A stretch of 64,000 bases of DNA, taken from assembly GCA_947179485.1 (NCBI GenBank), contig OX359245.1, positions 43,759,067 through 43,823,066 on the forward strand, written 5' to 3'. This stretch comes from Allacma fusca. Its lineage: Eukaryota > Arthropoda > Collembola > Symphypleona > Sminthuridae. Shown one piece after another: positions 59,894 through 64,000 of the stretch; positions within the stretch are counted from its first letter, which is position 1, and every line of letters begins with the position of its first letter. The position numbers and the translations under genes were made by a program. The notes under the pieces are model-generated. The model had not been told where the DNA came from, searched no databases, and worked only from the letters and a program-made list of their open reading frames with translations.

Positions 59894-62722
59894 TCCCCAC
59901 GAATCAGGGACTATGGGGCTGCATGGCTTTAAGTAGGGTATGTCGATTGAAAATGCCCTGCAGTATTTGCCAGCCCAGCTGAAAATGCCCAAAATGCCTG
60001 CCCACATGCCCAAAAACTGGGCATGTGGGCAGCTTTTGAAAATGCCCTGATTTTGGGCATTTTGGGCAGGGCAAGTTGGGCACTTTGGGCATTTTCATGG
60101 CACCAAAATTGGATTACTAGCATATATTCACAATATCCCTCCAAATGCATGAAAGCTCAGCCAAGGAAAAGTTACAAATGTGAATGTCTGGTTATTCGCT
60201 TCTTCGCGTATATTTTAATGGCAAAAAACAGTCAAATCAATTTAATTTCATTGACATGAGGTGATATAATTTATCATACATGGGGGCTATTCGCGAGTGA
60301 CGAGTGCACTCAACACACTCCTACTCACACTCACAGGAGAGTAGCAAGGTAAAGAGTAGGAGTGAAGGCGCCAAAAACTTGGTGAGTTGGAGTTGTATAA
60401 ATCGAAGCATAGAAAAAGAGTAGGAGTAGCATGCTTTGCTACTCACTATTTCTCTTACCATTGTATTAATCGCATAAAGCTAGCATTGCCACACTAAAAG
60501 ATGGGCGGTTATTAGGACATATTTCATAATTTTAAACAAACAATCGTCTGGAATGCCGAGTTATGTACAAGCCATGCATTGGAAGACAAAATATGTCACA
60601 ATAAATCTTGAGCATACTTCCAGGCGTTGTTTTTATAAATATAGTCAATTATTGTAAACTTCGTCGGTATTTGCATTTGTCATTGAATTTTGACTATAAA
60701 ATTAAATTGAACTATTTTGTGCTTAGTATTCGCTTTCATAATTATAAGGAAAATTTTTGTATTATTATTTGCAAATATTTCGGTGAAAACATTGAGTAAC
60801 TCACGAGTGGTGAGTAGGAGTTATGAGATTTGAAGTTAGCGCTGAGAGTAGGAGTAGGAGTTTTACATTCTCAGTAAGACTACGAGTGGGCAAGAGTAGG
60901 AGTGGTGGATTTATTCTCTATGGGAGTGCGAGTGTGAGTGCGAGTGAGAAAAAAACCTACATCTATGTCATTTATCACTCCTATGAAAATAAATTTCTAT
61001 GTAAACAATAATATGAAATAAAGTTACATACGCGTCACTGACGGGCGGGTACAAATACTATTTTCCTTTGAAGTAAGAACTCCTAAAGTAAAAATCTGAT
61101 GGTAATAGATCAGTCAAAATTTAAATGGGTGATGTAGCTGAATTTTATACTCATTTTATTCTACATCACTATTGTCTGCAGTTTGCAACGATCAGCCAAA
61201 AATGGCTCGAGTAGAAACCAATATACATCCTCCATACGGGTCCCCGAAATATTTTTGTTTGTAGTTTTATGGTGTATATCTGTAAAACAATTACCGTTAT
61301 TACCGTATGGGTTCAAATTTTAACCGAAAAGACATTTCTGATCACAGTAATATACATACATGCGTAGGGGTATGTGAATATTCCCAGGATGGTGGCAGTT
61401 CATTTTACATCGTCTGCAGTTTGGAAAAATAGTTCCTAGAATATTTTAATTTATAGCCGTATTGTGTACTGTACAGGTGTTTCACAAATTGTAAGGTTCA
61501 ATATGACCTATGGTATCCAAACTTATTTCATTGCCGGTTGAATTAACTTCGTCAAAATAATGACATACAGAATAAAATTTTCAAGATAATTTCGAACGCT
61601 TTTTCTCCAAAATTACAAAGAGATTTTCAAATTCATTGTCAAATTGTATAGATTGTTCTATTATATTCCACGATTCTGCCCAAAATGCCCAATTTGTCCT
61701 CGATGTCCAAAATTCCCTTGCCCAATATGCCCTATTATGCTGCCCTCGCCCTGAAATGAAAATGCCCAAAATGCCCTGGCATTTTGGGTTTTTTATTAGT
61801 TTTATAAGTTTTATTAGTTTTGATATTAGAGTAATTATACTTATATTAATTGTAAAAATAATTGATCTCGTCATCCTTCGTCATCCTTCACTGTTTGGAG
61901 TTTCAGTCAGAAAAACATGGAGTTGGAAATATCTTAAGAGGAATCCTGTTCTCAGTTTAGGAGGCCGTCAGCGTCTTGTTCGGCCCATATGTAGAAATGC
62001 ATGTAAGAATCTGTATGTACATATTTCGAAATTCAAGGTATAGATGGCGAGTTTTTTTACTAATTAATAAAATAATTTAAATGAAATGCTTTCATATTGT
62101 AACCTTTGGACCAAAAACTTGTTTCATCATTGGAATCTCTATTAATGTTGTCTATAGCATCTTTTTTGGGTAAAAGATGCCACATTAATTTCCATATTGG
62201 AAGATATGTAAATGTTCCCGAACCTAGTTTACAATAACTTATTATTATTAAGTGTTGGCTGCTAAAACTTGTTCCCTCAGATGATTGGTTCACTGTAGGT
62301 ACAATTACTTGCTTGAGCATGACTTATTTAAGTGGTACGATTACCTATATATCACAATTTTCACCTACGTTGCCAAAATGTTTCCCGATAATTTCAACCT
62401 CATTATTGTAAGTCATTTTACTACTATTCAGCTTCAAGTAAAGCTTAAATTCTAGAGATGCCTTTAATGGTTAATGTAACTATACCCAGAGCTGTCCAAA
62501 AGAGTCATTCACCATTCGAAGTCTTGCCTTCAAAGAAAGCTTCAGGGAAGGAGGCAGGCTGATTTTTTTGCCGACTGAAGGAATACGGAAGATAGGTTGA
62601 ATTTGGGTTTTTTGTCATGGGGGTTTTGTCATTTTGAAACAGTTTCAAGCTTTCCTCAGATTACAGTCTCCCTGTCATCAACGCTCTGACTCTGTCATTG
62701 TATCTGTCATCTGATTACGACG
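59894..62722. repeat. Region of motif clusters, probably eroded transposon ends
   Basis: 59945-60100 is packed with ATGCCC/GGGCAT motifs in both orientations and contains the hairpin GCCCACATGCCCA...TGGGCATGTGGGC. A second such cluster is at 61675-61790. 60290-60445 and 60795-60950 hold GAGTAGGAGTG motifs, inverted between the two ends. They resemble the subterminal repeats of the hAT-like elements, but I could not fix termini or target duplications. No gene recognised. Confidence 0.5.
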
Positions 62723-63202
62723 GTCGTGACCAATGATGCGATCAGGTCAAGTAATTTTAAAACTTGACCATGAACTTGACTTGACCACGAAACTTCAAGT
62801 AATTTTCCAGACACAGCCTGAACTTGATAACTCGCGTTCGTGTAATTACTTGACTTGTCAAGTTCAAGTAATCAAGTAACTTTTATAAGACCCGAACTTG
62901 ATCAAGTAGTTAAATTTCCAAACTTGACTTGAACTTGACTTGACCATGACTTGAACGCGACTTGAACTTGATAATTCAAGTTAAGTATCACAAAAAATTA
63001 AACCGCCACAATAACTTGTCGAACTTGCTGTAGCAAATTATTTCCTTCAGACTGAAAACCAAAACGAAGGACACAGAACAATCCTTACGAGAAAATGCCC
63101 TCTGTTCGATTTTAACGAAAAAATTACTGCAGGGTGCGCCTTGATGCGTACATCATTTTTGATCAAGTATTACTTGAACTTGTCCACAGCACTGGACGTG
63201 AC
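62723..63202. mobile_element. hAT-like MITE, CAAGTT/AACTTG-motif family
   Basis: The element is 62731-63194 (464 bp). Its ends CAATGATG and the inverse of CAGTGCTG both fit YARNG, with duplication GTCGTGAC (62723-62730) and GACGTGAC (63195-63202), 7 of 8 matching. The motif CTTGACTTGAACTTGA and its inverse fill 62750-62990, and again near 63160. Confidence 0.78.
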
Positions 63203-64000
63203 AGCCACATGTCCAACCGAAGCATAAGATCTGTATACGCTGATGTTAATGAACCTGACGGGTTACTCCCTTCATTGATATTGAACTACATAGATTAGTC
63301 CATGCTATTACACCTTGCAGCATTGACGGTACAAACTTCAGTAAAATATCTTCATTTGCGACAACGGGTGCTTGAATTACAAGAGCAATGACGCAATCGG
63401 AGTTGAAAATAACCGCTAGGGATTGCCTACAGTTATTAAGTACGAGCGGCATAGCCACCGCCTGCGTCGGTGGAAGCATGCTATGTAATGGGATAGGACG
63501 CGGAGCGATAATTCAGCTGAAGCAAAGCGTACTGGGTGCCGTGTGCTCTCTCATTACATCACATATGTATAGCATGCTACATGCTATTAAAGCGCTTTAT
63601 GGCAACGTGTACTCGCAAACTAAAAAGCGCGTTCAGGAGAGCGAAGATTTAAAAATGCCCCACCTCTTCCACTGTCATCATCATCTTCGAATTATAGTAT
63701 TAGGATGCAGTTATAATGGCTGTATTAAATACGTGCATGTATGCTGTTTGTATATAGTTGCTATGGTTAACACGAGACTAGTATTTTATTATGTAGAGAA
63801 TTGTTAGCAATTACACACTAACACTCGCCGGAGTTCAATTGCCCGTATTCTGAAATAAATTTAATTTGGTTTGAAGGCCACTCTTGTTATAACAGCAACC
63901 TCGCATCTCGAATTTTCGTGTCGATATAGGGGTATATAGTTAGGGGTCTAATATAATGTATTTTTTAAAATTGAAATGATTATTTTAAGAATAATTATTT
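63203..64000. other. Unassigned sequence with an open frame
   Basis: Relatively CpG-rich around 63380-63660, with a 139-codon plus-strand frame (63388-63807) and an overlapping 77-codon minus-strand frame (63479-63246). I recognise neither. The window ends before context could decide. Confidence 0.25.

Noticed and set aside
63246-63807. 139-codon plus frame and overlapping 77-codon minus frame near the right edge
   Set aside because: No recognised motif, no splice context, and the two frames overlap on opposite strands; reported only as unassigned sequence.

Overview
The window looks like nuclear DNA of a small arthropod, most likely a springtail (Collembola). Host genes are split by GT-AG introns, the DNA is AT-rich and crowded with transposons, and two genes resemble the collembolan gustatory-receptor-like multi-membrane family. 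The species guess is inference from protein style. A run of exactly 200 N (37234-37433) marks a scaffold join.

Host genes. Four multi-exon genes could be assembled exon by exon with consistent splice phases. (1) A receptor-like gene at 2739-6804 (+, 3 exons, 382 aa). (2) An inositol hexakisphosphate kinase gene, IP6K, at 16421-9489 (-, 7 exons including a 28-nt micro-exon, 465 aa). (3) A diphosphoinositol polyphosphate phosphohydrolase gene (DIPP/NUDT3-4/Aps type Nudix enzyme) at 33038-35093 (+, 5 exons, 160 aa). (4) A second receptor-like gene at 41986-43381 (+, 3 exons, 380 aa), a paralogue of the first with the same intron positions and phases. Genes 2 and 3 encode opposing enzymes of one cycle: IP6K makes inositol pyrophosphates and DIPP removes them. 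They lie head to head about 17 kb apart, and about 9 kb of that is a recent retrotransposon.

Mobile DNA. A complete LTR retrotransposon of Ty3/Gypsy type occupies 19122-28282 on the minus strand. Its 518-bp LTRs differ at one base that I could find, and it carries gag, pol and two further ORFs, the last env-like in shape. The rest of the window carries at least a dozen non-autonomous inverted-repeat elements. Eight have hAT hallmarks (termini fitting YARNG and 8-bp target duplications), and each is packed near its ends with a short motif special to its family (GGGTAC, GTTCCC, GGAACG, TAGGC, CAAGTT and others). Two more have 8-bp duplications but different termini. Several are nested. No transposase gene was recognised.

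Large inverted duplication. From about 47.5 kb to 59.9 kb the sequence is an imperfect palindrome around a 1.7-kb spacer, carrying broken C2H2 zinc-finger genes in each arm. The outer 2.8 kb of the arms are nearly identical, but the inner parts and an outer remnant differ by roughly 10%. This suggests an old inverted duplication later patched by copying from left arm to right arm. Each arm also received its own hAT insertion within about 20 bp of the same position.

No rRNA, tRNA, CRISPR array or bacterial-type operon was seen.
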